From Thraustochytrium sp. TN22 (lineage: Eukaryota; Sar; Bigyra; Thraustochytrida; Thraustochytriidae): DNA of 64,000 bases. This document shows positions 8,731 to 19,200 of the stretch, piece by piece. The DNA lies in contig JABLUY010000071.1 in NCBI GenBank assembly GCA_013306675.1, forward strand, positions 83,172 to 147,171. The letters are read 5' to 3'. Position 1 is the stretch's first letter, and each line of letters starts with the position of its first letter. The translations under genes were made by a program, and so were the position numbers. The notes beneath the pieces were generated by a model. The model searched no databases. It was given only the letters and a program-made list of their open reading frames with translations, and was not told the DNA's origin.

Positions 8731-11700
8731 CTAGGGCTCCTTCTCGTAGCTGGTGCTGCTGGAGGACCCGGCCTCGCTGAGCTTGCGGCGCTTGGAAGGC
8801 GTGCCACGGTCGTGCTTGTGGGCCTCGCAGTTGCGGGAGAGCTTGACGCGGAGGTTGGAGCAGCCCTCGGACAGGCACTTGTTGTGCTTATTGCAGTGAC
8901 TGCAAAAGTCCTTGACGTTGGGATGCGTCTTGCGTTGGCACGGGCTCGTGCACCCCGCGCAACCCTCGCACTTGCAGCGGCACGAAGCGCAGTACTTCTC
9001 GTTGGGATTGCAATGGTTGGAGCACAGCCCACCCTCGTTGGCGCTGCAGTGCGTCCTCGCATGCTGCGAGCAGATGGACTTCTTCGCCTCGGTCGTGCGT
9101 GGGCAGTCGGGGTGTGAGCAAAGGCCCCGGGGACGCACAAAAAGTTTGCCGTTCTCCAGCGGAGCGGGGGTCATGTCGTCACAGAGGGCCGTCGGCAAGT
9201 CGGCTGTTGAGGTGTGAGGGTACATGCTTGCGGCCTGCTGTGCGGCGAATTTGCTAAGGGGCATTTCCGAGCCGGCCTCGAAGAGCCATTGAGCGAGGGC
9301 CCTCATGAACTTGTCGCTCTTGGCCTTCTTTTTGCCTTCGGAGTCAGGCACGCTGGACGGGTTCTTGTACAGCCACAGGAGCACAGTGGCGACGTCGTTG
9401 CACGTCTGGAGAGGCGCGTCGTCTTGCTCGTCCGACTCGCCCGCAAGCTCAGCCACAAGCTTCAGGTAAGGAAAGTTCTCCTTGGTCACGCGCTCGATGA
9501 CCTTGGTGGGGGTGCCGCTCGGCAACCTCTTCGTCACCATTTGCTGGAGCCAGCTGCGGCCGTTGCGCACGGTAATGTCGTCCCCCTGCACAAAGACGCT
9601 TTCGGCCCTGTCCTCCTCCCCGTCATTCCTGTCGTCCTCGTCCGTGTCAATGTCAGTCACGTCGCCCGCGAGCGGGTCTTCTTCGGTCGCCTCTGGCTGT
9701 TCCGTCCGCGAAAAGAGACGCGTGCCCTGCGCCCCGAACGCAACGTTGATGCGCGCTTCAAAGTCTTGCTGAATGAGGTCCCGGCCGTCCTCGTTGCCCC
9801 TGCGCACTGGAGCGCTTGTGATGTTTCGGATGCCTTTGTTGTTGGACAGGTTGAGCCGCGCTGGGGCGCCGACGTCGGCTCCGTACGCCGCGCACAGCTC
9901 CTCGAGGCGATCTTGCCAGCTTGCGACATTGACAGTGTCCTGCTCGAGGTGTTGGAGGCCTTCCCGGAGCGCCTGGTGCGCCGCAGCGCCGTTGTGGATG
10001 AGCGGGAAATAGTGCTCCAGAATGGCGAGCTCCGGGCGGCGGTGCGCCCATGAATTGGCCGACGGGAAGCTCGAGAGCATGTGGAGCGTGAGTGTCCGCT
10101 TGCCGTCGCCGCGCGCCGTGCCCTGGTGCACATCTACCGCGTCGCTGACGCCGTTCGGGCTCCACGAGAAGATCGCGTGGGTCGCCTGGAGCCCGCGGCA
10201 CTGGCTCATGATGGAGACCGAGTGGCGCATGAGCGACTTGCCGACGGTGAGCTCGAGCAACGGCGTGTTCATCATGGCGAACATACTGTCGCGAAGCTCC
10301 GCCTTGGCGGCCGCGTCAGTCGCCGAGCAGTTCGGGTACGGGTTCTCGATGCCGAGCGCCTTGCAGTAGGCGCGGTACATGATCTCCTTGGAGACCTGGA
10401 GCGGCAGTCCCTTGGGCATGGGAATGCGGAAGACCTTGCCATTGGGCGTCTCGCGGTCAGTGCTTTCCGGAGTAAGCGTGTCGTAGCACACCACGGCCGT
10501 ATCGAGCTGGCCAGGCGCCGGGCGTTGGTAGTTCTCCTCGCTGACCTCCACCACGCCTTTTGCCATTTCCGCAAAGTGCTCAAAGAAGCGCTTTTGCAGT
10601 GACGGCGTGCACGTGTAGATGGCGGGCCGAGGACCGGCGGGCTTCTCGGTGAGCTGGTGGAAGAACTCCAGCAGGCATTCCGGTTGCTCCACCAGAAAAT
10701 CAATGACAGCCTGGTTGCAGTGCACACCCGGCACCGCGTCGACCTCCATGATCGAGGAGGACTGGTACACGGGGAAGCCCAAGAACCAGGGCTCCTTGAC
10801 CGGCACATTCTCGCGCGCCTTTTGACGCTCGTACTGCGCGACGCCTTCGGCAACGAAGTAGCGGGAGAAGACCGCGTGCGCGGCATTCTGCGAACGGGAG
10901 CTGGACTGGTTGTGTGGGACGCCAGCCATAAAGCCGCCGTGCAGGAGAACGCTCTTGGGCTGCAGCCACGGCTTTCCGGGGGCGAGAGTCGTGTACCGCA
11001 GGAGCTTGGAGAGCTGCTCCACGGTGGTGAACACCGTGCCGAGTGCCTGGATTTCGAGCCACTTCAAGTTCTCCGCGTACTCCAGGACGTTGCGCGCCGC
11101 AAGGTCCACGTCGAGCGCGTTGAAGTTGGAGACCGTGGTCTGGGTGAGGAAGAGCTCGAGCGGGAAGTCCGTCAGCGTTTCGTCGGACAGCTGCGGCAGC
11201 ATCACCAGCTTCTTGTAGCTGAAGTCGTGGATGTCAAGCGCCTTGAACCGCAGGATCTGGTCCGCAGAGTAGATGGTTTGCAGGCAGTGGAAGGAAGGCG
11301 CGCACGGGCGCAACTCCACGATGGAGCCAATCTCCGCAAAGCTCGCGGCGCTAGCCCCCTCGTTGCCGTCCTCGTCGTCGTCGTCGTCGTTCGCAAGGGC
11401 CGCCCCTTGGCGAAGCCTGGCTTGCTTGCGGAGGAGATTGCCGACCAGCAGCGGCAGGTCCGTGGCGGTGATGCGGATGACGTTGTCGCCAAAAGCGTCC
11501 TCGTGTTGCGCCACGTCGTTGTGGAAGATGTTGGACCCCATGAGCAGATGCGCCTCGTCCAGGACCATCACGGGATGGCCGCCCAGCGGTGCCACCAGCG
11601 CCCGCGCCTTCTCCACGGTCCCGCCGCTCCCTGGCCAGATACTGTAGAACACGCGGACCGGGTGCAGGTTGCCATCGATGACGCTCTCCTGGCGCGGGTC

Positions 11701-12501
11701 CTCCTCCAGCGACGCCACGCCCTCGCTGCACTTGTTGAGCTTGAAGACGCGCGACGCAACGCGGCCGCTGAAGGTCTGGTCGCGGGCGCCCGTGCCGGTC
11801 CGGTACACGCCGATGAAAAGGACCTCCGGGAGGTAGCTCGACGTCCGCTTGAGGCGCCGCTTGCTCGCGATGAGGGCCGGGGTGTACACCGTCTTGGCAT
11901 AGATGCTCTGGATCCACTCGATCTGGCTCGCCAGGTCCTTGCGCACCTGGCCCGCCTGGGAATGGCCAAAGAGGAGAATCGGATCGCCGCACACGCCCGC
12001 GGAAAAGCACGGCAGAAGCAGCATGCCCTTGAGCGTCTTGCCGCCCTGCATGATGATCTTGATCAGCTTCTTGCCCTTGCTGAAGTACTTGCGGACTTCC
12101 TCGTTCGCCAGGTCGCGCAGCTCCTCGAACTCGTCCGCCTCGACGATCATGCGCCACAGGATGCGCAGGAGGATGGCGGCCAGGATCGTGCACGGCGCCT
12201 GGCACAGCCCGGCCACCGCCAGCATGCCATTCAGCTCCGTCGCGTCGACCTCGTTCTCATAAAGCATAAAGGCGGCCGCCGCCTCCTCCGTCCACTGCCC
12301 CGCGAGGCCCGCGAAGCGAGACTCCGCCAGCGCGGCCTCCACCGTCTCCTTGTGGCGCACGATCTCCTCGGGCTTCCCGGCGTCCTGCTCCTGCTGGAAT
12401 GCGATGAAGCGCTCCAGGCTGAACAGGTTCCCCGCGCCGTCGGCGGCCTCGCCCCCCGCCGTCGCGCCCGCGCCGCCCGGGTTCTCCTCGTTGCCGCTCA
12501 T
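8731..12501 (-). CDS. divergent DEAH-box SF2-helicase-like NTPase with C-terminal Cys-rich zinc-binding-like domain
   Basis: 1256 aa; ATG at 12501 with A at -3. Motifs in helicase order: IIMQGGKT (149-156, shortened Walker A), GDPILLFGH (motif Ia-like, 172-180), VMVLDEAHLL (311-320, Walker B/DEAH) and RITATDLP (motif III-like, 343-350). A C-terminal lobe has a possible motif V (GKSLMRHSVSIMS) and a Q-x3-R candidate for motif VI in QGTARGDGKR. Residues about 1125-1225 carry 18 Cys and several His in C-x2-C, C-x-C and C-x3-C spacings, like a zinc-binding domain, followed by a basic PSKRRKL nuclear signal. I know no named family with this arrangement. It is about equally codon-biased as host genes. 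The gene immediately upstream is a full-length paralogue of the NTPase part. Function inferred only as nucleic-acid-acting nuclear NTPase. Confidence 0.75.
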   Translation of the reverse strand: MSGNEENPGGAGATAGGEAADGAGNLFSLERFIAFQQEQDAGKPEEIVRHKETVEAALAESRFAGLAGQWTEEAAAAFMLYENEVDATELNGMLAVAGLCQAPCTILAAILLRILWRMIVEADEFEELRDLANEEVRKYFSKGKKLIKIIMQGGKTLKGMLLLPCFSAGVCGDPILLFGHSQAGQVRKDLASQIEWIQSIYAKTVYTPALIASKRRLKRTSSYLPEVLFIGVYRTGTGARDQTFSGRVASRVFKLNKCSEGVASLEEDPRQESVIDGNLHPVRVFYSIWPGSGGTVEKARALVAPLGGHPVMVLDEAHLLMGSNIFHNDVAQHEDAFGDNVIRITATDLPLLVGNLLRKQARLRQGAALANDDDDDEDGNEGASAASFAEIGSIVELRPCAPSFHCLQTIYSADQILRFKALDIHDFSYKKLVMLPQLSDETLTDFPLELFLTQTTVSNFNALDVDLAARNVLEYAENLKWLEIQALGTVFTTVEQLSKLLRYTTLAPGKPWLQPKSVLLHGGFMAGVPHNQSSSRSQNAAHAVFSRYFVAEGVAQYERQKARENVPVKEPWFLGFPVYQSSSIMEVDAVPGVHCNQAVIDFLVEQPECLLEFFHQLTEKPAGPRPAIYTCTPSLQKRFFEHFAEMAKGVVEVSEENYQRPAPGQLDTAVVCYDTLTPESTDRETPNGKVFRIPMPKGLPLQVSKEIMYRAYCKALGIENPYPNCSATDAAAKAELRDSMFAMMNTPLLELTVGKSLMRHSVSIMSQCRGLQATHAIFSWSPNGVSDAVDVHQGTARGDGKRTLTLHMLSSFPSANSWAHRRPELAILEHYFPLIHNGAAAHQALREGLQHLEQDTVNVASWQDRLEELCAAYGADVGAPARLNLSNNKGIRNITSAPVRRGNEDGRDLIQQDFEARINVAFGAQGTRLFSRTEQPEATEEDPLAGDVTDIDTDEDDRNDGEEDRAESVFVQGDDITVRNGRSWLQQMVTKRLPSGTPTKVIERVTKENFPYLKLVAELAGESDEQDDAPLQTCNDVATVLLWLYKNPSSVPDSEGKKKAKSDKFMRALAQWLFEAGSEMPLSKFAAQQAASMYPHTSTADLPTALCDDMTPAPLENGKLFVRPRGLCSHPDCPRTTEAKKSICSQHARTHCSANEGGLCSNHCNPNEKYCASCRCKCEGCAGCTSPCQRKTHPNVKDFCSHCNKHNKCLSEGCSNLRVKLSRNCEAHKHDRGTPSKRRKLSEAGSSSSTSYEKEP

Positions 12502-13217
12502 CTTCTCCGCCTCTGCACTCGCGCCTTCCCTCTCGCTTTTGCTCTGGTCCTTGCTCGCGCTCCTCGGTTGCTGGTTTGCCTCGCCGCCCTGCCCGTCGCC
12601 GCAGCGCCGCTCTGGCTCGCCCTGCGGCGCGCCGGGAGCAACGCCGGGTGCCCCGCGGGAGCGGCCCCCGGCGGGAGCCCCGCGGGTGCAACTCCGCGGG
12701 AGCGCCGGGAGCGGGAGCGCGCGAGCATCCTAGGACGATTAGAGCGCCGCGTGGTGGACTGCAAGCAACGCGACGGCGGGCGTGGTCGCGTGGGCGATGG
12801 AAACCATGGCGTCGAGATACGCCAAGTCTTCTGAAACAAGCCCAGAGTCGACGAGCGGAGAGGGTGAGGGAGACGGAGACGGAGAGGGAGAGGTGCTTGG
12901 CACGGGAGAGAGGCGCAGCGGCCAGGCAACCGACGAGCACGCGCGGCTACGCCAGCGCCACGCGCCGATGCGCGAACATTTTCGTTGCGTGGAAAGACTC
13001 GGCATCGTCACGGTACAGTGCGGCGTAATTGGTCAAAACTTGGCGTGTAGCCTCTTGAATCAGCTGGGTCGCCTTCATGAGTCATTGAACATGAAGATTG
13101 TCTTTCTATACCAGTGGCCTTCGGTCCCATCCTGGAAAGCGGCTTACACTCAGATCAGTCTGATAACCTTGAAGCCATCGTTGCGAGTCCGTGACGGTTC
13201 GCAGATCTTGATGAAGA
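12502..13217. other. spacer between the two helicase-like paralogues
   Basis: About 700 bp. The proximal part is GC-rich spacer with a degenerate gagacg/gagggag tract (about 12862-12892). From about 13010 to 13217 the DNA is less GC-rich and, read on the minus strand in a frame shifted from the repeat-protein gene, encodes a plausible C-terminal peptide up to a TGA at 13152-13150 (see findings). No independent gene is supported. Confidence 0.45.
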
Positions 13218-16200
13218 CTATCCTCTTCGCCGCAATCCACCAACCGCGCTCAGTGCGCTACGAGCGTTGGCCTGCACCTCGCGATCGGCCCGGTGCTTGC
13301 GCATGGCCGCGAGGATGTCGGCGCCGGCCTGCAGCTCCTGGCCGAGGATCTCCTTGTTGCGCGTGTTGATTGCGAGATTCCAAAGCGCGCCACATGCGTT
13401 GGCCTGCACCTCGCGATCGGCTCGGTGCTCGCGTATGTCCGCGAGGATGTCGACGCCGGCCTGCAGCTCCTGGCCAAGGATCTCCTGGTTGCGCGCGTTG
13501 ACGGCGAGGTTCCAAAGTGCGGCACATGCGTTGGCCTGCACCTCGCGATCGGCCCGGTGCTCGCGCATGGCCGCGAGGATGTCGGCGCCGGCCTGCAGCT
13601 CCTGGCCGAGGATCTCCTTGTTGCGCGCGTTGACGGCGAGGTTCCAAAGCGCGCCACATGCGTTGGCCTGCACCTCGCGATCGGCTCGGTGCTCGCGTAT
13701 GTCCGCGAGGATGTCGACGCCGGCCTGTAGCTCCTGGCCGAGGATCTCCTCGTTGCGCGCGTTGACGGCGAGGTTCCAAAGCGCGCCACATGCGTTGGCC
13801 TGCACCTCGCGATCGGCCCGGTGCTCGCGCATGGCCGCGAGGATGTCGGCGCCGGCCTGCAGCTCCTGGCCGAGGATCTCCTTGTTGCGCGCGTTGATTG
13901 CGAGATTCCAAAGCGCGCCACATGCGTTGGCCTGCACCTCGCGATCGGCTCGGTGCTCGCGTATGTCCGCGAGGATGTCGACGCCGGCCTGTAGCTCCTG
14001 GCCGAGGATCTCCTCGTTGCGCGCGTTGACGGCGAGGTTCCAAAGCGCGCCACATGCGTTGGCCTGCACCTCGCGATCGGCCCGGTGCTCGCGCATGGCC
14101 GCGAGGATGTCGGCGCCGGCCTGCAGCTCCTGGCCGAGGATCTCCTTGTTGCGCGCGTTGATTGCGAGATTCCAAAGCGCGCCACATGCGTTGGCCTGCA
14201 CCTCGCGATCGGCTCGGTGCTCGCGTATGTCCGCGAGGATGTCGACGCCGGCCTGTAGCTCCTGGCCGAGGATCTCCTCGTTGCGCGCGTTGACGGCGAG
14301 GTTCCAAAGCGCGCCACATGCGTTGGCCTGCACCTCGCGATCGGCCCGGTGCTCGCGCATGGCCGCGAGGATGTCGGCGCCGGCCTGCAGCTCCTGGCCG
14401 AGGATCTCCTTGTTGCGCGCGTTGATTGCGAGATTCCAAAGCGCGCCACATGCGTTGGCCTGCACCTCGCGATCGGCTCGGTGCTCGCGTATGTCCGCGA
14501 GGATGTCGACGCCGGCCTGTAGCTCCTGGCCGAGGATCTCCTCGTTGCGCGCGTTGACGGCGAGGTTCCAAAGCGCGCCACATGCGTTGGCCTGCACCTC
14601 GCGATCGGCCCGGTGCTCGCGCATGGCCGCGAGGATGTCGGCGCCGGCCTGCAGCTCCTGGCCGAGGATCTCCTTGTTGCGCGCGTTGATTGCGAGATTC
14701 CAAAGCGCGCCACATGCGTTGGCCTGCACCTCGCGATCGGCTCGGTGCTCGCGTATGTCCGCGAGGATGTCGACGCCGGCCTGTAGCTCCTGGCCGAGGA
14801 TCTCCTCGTTGCGCGCGTTGACGGCGAGGTTCCAAAGCGCGCCACATGCGTTGGCCTGCACCTCGCGATCGGCCCGGTGCTCGCGCATGGCCGCGAGGAT
14901 GTCGGCGCCGGCCTGCAGCTCCTGGCCGAGGATCTCCTTGTTGCGCGCGTTGATTGCGAGATTCCAAAGCGCGCCACATGCGTTGGCCTGCACCTCGCGA
15001 TCGGCTCGGTGCTCGCGTATGTCCGCGAGGATGTCGACGCCGGCCTGTAGCTCCTGGCCGAGGATCTCCTCGTTGCGCGCGTTGACGGCGAGGTTCCAAA
15101 GCGCGCCACATGCGTTGGCCTGCACCTCGCGATCGGCCCGGTGCTCGCGCATGGCCGCGAGGATGTCGGCGCCGGCCTGCAGCTCCTGGCCGAGGATCTC
15201 CTTGTTGCGCGCGTTGATTGCGAGATTCCAAAGCGCGCCACATGCGTTGGCCTGCACCTCGCGATCGGCTCGGTGCTCGCGTATGTCCGCGAGGATGTCG
15301 ACGCCGGCCTGTAGCTCCTGGCCGAGGATCTCCTCGTTGCGCGCGTTGACGGCGAGGTTCCAAAGCGCGCCACATGCGTTGGCCTGCACCTCGCGATCGG
15401 CCCGGTGCTCGCGCATGGCCGCGAGGATGTCGGCGCCGGCCTGCAGCTCCTGGCCGAGGATCTCCTTGTTGCGCGCGTTGATTGCGAGATTCCAAAGCGC
15501 GCCACATGCGTTGGCCTGCACCTCGCGATCGGCTCGGTGCTCGCGTATGTCCGCGAGGATGTCGACGCCGGCCTGTAGCTCCTGGCCGAGGATCTCCTCG
15601 TTGCGCGCGTTGACGGCGAGGTTCCAAAGCGCGCCACATGCGTTGGCCTGCACCTCGCGATCGGCCCGGTGCTCGCGCATGGCCGCGAGGATGTCGGCGC
15701 CGGCCTGCAGCTCCTGGCCGAGGATCTCCTTGTTGCGCGCGTTGATTGCGAGATTCCAAAGCGCGCCACATGCGTTGGCCTGCACCTCGCGATCGGCTCG
15801 GTGCTCGCGTATGTCCGCGAGGATGTCGACGCCGGCCTGTAGCTCCTGGCCGAGGATCTCCTCGTTGCGCGCGTTGACGGCGAGGTTCCAAAGCGCGCCA
15901 CATGCGTTGGCCTGCACCTCGCGATCGGCCCGGTGCTCGCGCATGGCCGCGAGGATGTCGGCGCCGGCCTGCAGCTCCTGGCCGAGGATCTCCTTGTTGC
16001 GCGCGTTGATTGCGAGATTCCAAAGCGCGCCACATGCGTTGGCCTGCACCTCGCGATCGGCTCGGTGCTCGCGTATGTCCGCGAGGATGTCGACGCCGGC
16101 CTGTAGCTCCTGGCCGAGGATCTCCTCGTTGCGCGCGTTGACGGCGAGGTTCCAAAGCGCGCCACATGCGTTGGCCTGCACCTCGCGATCGGCCCGGTGC

Positions 16201-19200
16201 TCGCGCATGGCCGCGAGGATGTCGGCGCCGGCCTGCAGCTCCTGGCCGAGGATCTCCTTGTTGCGCGCGTTGATTGCGAGATTCCAAAGCGCGCCACATG
16301 CGTTGGCCTGCACCTCGCGATCGGCTCGGTGCTCGCGTATGTCCGCGAGGATGTCGACGCCGGCCTGTAGCTCCTGGCCGAGGATCTCCTCGTTGCGCGC
16401 GTTGACGGCGAGGTTCCAAAGCGCGCCACATGCGTTGGCCTGCACCTCGCGATCGGCCCGGTGCTCGCGCATGGCCGCGAGGATGTCGGCGCCGGCCTGC
16501 AGCTCCTGGCCGAGGATCTCCTTGTTGCGCGCGTTGATTGCGAGATTCCAAAGCGCGCCACATGCGTTGGCCTGCACCTCGCGATCGGCTCGGTGCTCGC
16601 GTATGTCCGCGAGGATGTCGACGCCGGCCTGTAGCTCCTGGCCGAGGATCTCCTCGTTGCGCGCGTTGACGGCGAGGTTCCAAAGCGCGCCACATGCGTT
16701 GGCCTGCACCTCGCGATCGGCCCGGTGCTCGCGCATGGCCGCGAGGATGTCGGCGCCGGCCTGCAGCTCCTGGCCGAGGATCTCCTTGTTGCGCGCGTTG
16801 ATTGCGAGATTCCAAAGCGCGCCACATGCGTTGGCCTGCACCTCGCGATCGGCTCGGTGCTCGCGTATGTCCGCGAGGATGTCGACGCCGGCCTGTAGCT
16901 CCTGGCCGAGGATCTCCTCGTTGCGCGCGTTGACGGCGAGGTTCCAAAGCGCGCCACATGCGTTGGCCTGCACCTCGCGATCGGCCCGGTGCTCGCGCAT
17001 GGCCGCGAGGATGTCGGCGCCGGCCTGCAGCTCCTGGCCGAGGATCTCCTTGTTGCGCGCGTTGATTGCGAGATTCCAAAGCGCGCCACATGCGTTGGCC
17101 TGCACCTCGCGATCGGCTCGGTGCTCGCGTATGTCCGCGAGGATGTCGACGCCGGCCTGTAGATCCTGGCCGAGGATCTCCTTGTTGCGCGCGTTGATGG
17201 CGAGCTTTCGGAGCGCGCCACATGCGTTGGCCTGCACCTCGCGATCGGCCCGGTGCTCGCGCATGGCCGCGAGGATGTCGGCGCCGGCCTGCAGCTCCTG
17301 GCCGAGGATCTCCTTGTTGCGCGCGTTGATTGCGAGATTTCGGAGCGCGCCACATGCGTTGGCCTGCACCTCGCGATCGGCCCGGTGCTCGCGTATGTCC
17401 GCGAGGATGTCGACGCCGGCCTGCAGCTCCTGGCCGAGGATCTCCTGGTTGCGCGCGTTGATGGCGAGCTTTCGGAGCGCGCCACATGCGTTGGCCTGCA
17501 CCTCGCGATCGGCCCGGTGCTCGCGCATGGCCGCGAGGATGTCGGCGCCGGCCTGCAGCTCCTGGCCGAGGATCTCCTTGTTGCGCGCGTTGATTGCGAG
17601 GTCCTGAAGCACGCCACATGCGAGAGCCTGCACCTCGCGATCGGCCCGGTGCTCGCGCATGGCCGCGAGGATATCGGCGCCGGCCCGCAGCTCCTGGCCG
17701 AGGATCTCCTTGTTACGATCGTTGAGAGCGAGTCTCCACAGCGCGCCACATGCGTTGGCCTGCACCTCGCGATCTGCCTTGTTTTCGCGCATCATCGCGA
17801 GAATTTGGGTGCCGATCCTCTTGCAACCACTCAGATGACCTTGGTCAACATTGAGAAGGAGCATGCCGGCACCGCCCGTCGTTTCCTCCGTGTCGCCGAT
17901 GTTGAACTCGTGATGCTGTGAAATCTGCTTGTTGTAGACGTCGTGCAAAGGCGCCGCGGATCTGGATCTGGTCTCATCTGCTCCCAGAATCTTGCGACGC
18001 TTGTTCTTGGGGCACTCGGTCTTGATCAAGCAGCCCTTCGCTTTCCGAGTGCTTGGGCTCGGCATGGTGCTTGCCAGGCTTTCGCGCGGTGTAGGCTCAT
18101 CACCAGCACCGGCTGCGAATGTGGACGCAATGTCATCGTCCTCCACAAGCTTGCGGCGCTTGTACTGGACCAGCTCGGTGGTGTCTTCCCAGCCGTCCGC
18201 GCCTTTGTTCTTGCTCCGACCGACGAAGGTGCTCGTCGGGCTGTCTTGCAACGAAAGGGCGCTGTCAGCTTCGCAGTACGCAGCGCACAACCTTTCGAGT
18301 CGATCATGCCAGCCCTCGGTGCCGACAGCGTCCTCATGCAGCTCGGCGAGGCTATCGTGAAACGCTTGATTCGTGGCCGCACTTCGGCAAAAGAGAGAGA
18401 AGTGGCGATCCGAGATGGCAAGCTCTGGGCGCCGGTCAGCCCAGGTCATGGCTTCGGGATAGCTGGAGCGCATGTGAAGCGTGAGTACCCGCTTGCCGTC
18501 ACCGACAGCAAGGTCTTGCTGAAGACCGGGCACGTCACAGTGGGTACCTCCACTTTCGGGATAGATCACGTGCGTCGTCTGCAGGCCCCGGCACAGGCTC
18601 GTTGTGCATGCTGGGTGACCCCGGGTGCCAGCAGTGGATGAGTTTAGCCGCCGCGGACCGCACACAGTGAGCTCCAAGAGCGGAGCGGTCGCCATTGCGT
18701 CCACCGACTCCTGCATCGCTGCCTTCTTCGCAGAATCACCCGGCGCGCAGGCCAGATATGGATCCTTGATGGCCAGCGCCTTGCAGTATGCACGGTACAT
18801 GATCTCCTTTGAAACCTGCAGCGGAAGTCCCACGGGCAATTGGACTCGAAAAACCTGCACCTGAGACGCGCCATCGAGGGCGCTGTGTGGGGCGGGATAA
18901 TCGTAGCATACCACAGCGGTCGGACCCATGATATCTGCGCATCGATGGTGCTCCTTCTCATGGACGACCATCAAGCCTGCCGCCATGGTCTCGAAATGCT
19001 CCATGAAGCGCCTCCGCAACGCAGGCGTGCATGGGAAGTTAGCGTGACGAGATCCTGGTGCCGCTTCGCAAAGCTCCTTGAAGATCTCCAGCGGGCAGTC
19101 CGGGTGCTCCAGTAGAAAGTCGATGACAGCCTTGTTGCAGTGCACGCCTGGCACCGAGTCGATCCCCATCATCGGGGAGGGCTGGTAAGCGGGGAAACCC

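Noticed and set aside
13267-17607. Plus-strand open frame of about 1446 codons across the ARM array
   Set aside because: Antisense reading of the 132-bp repeats; no start context, no non-repeat part, and the minus-strand frame encodes recognisable ARM motifs.
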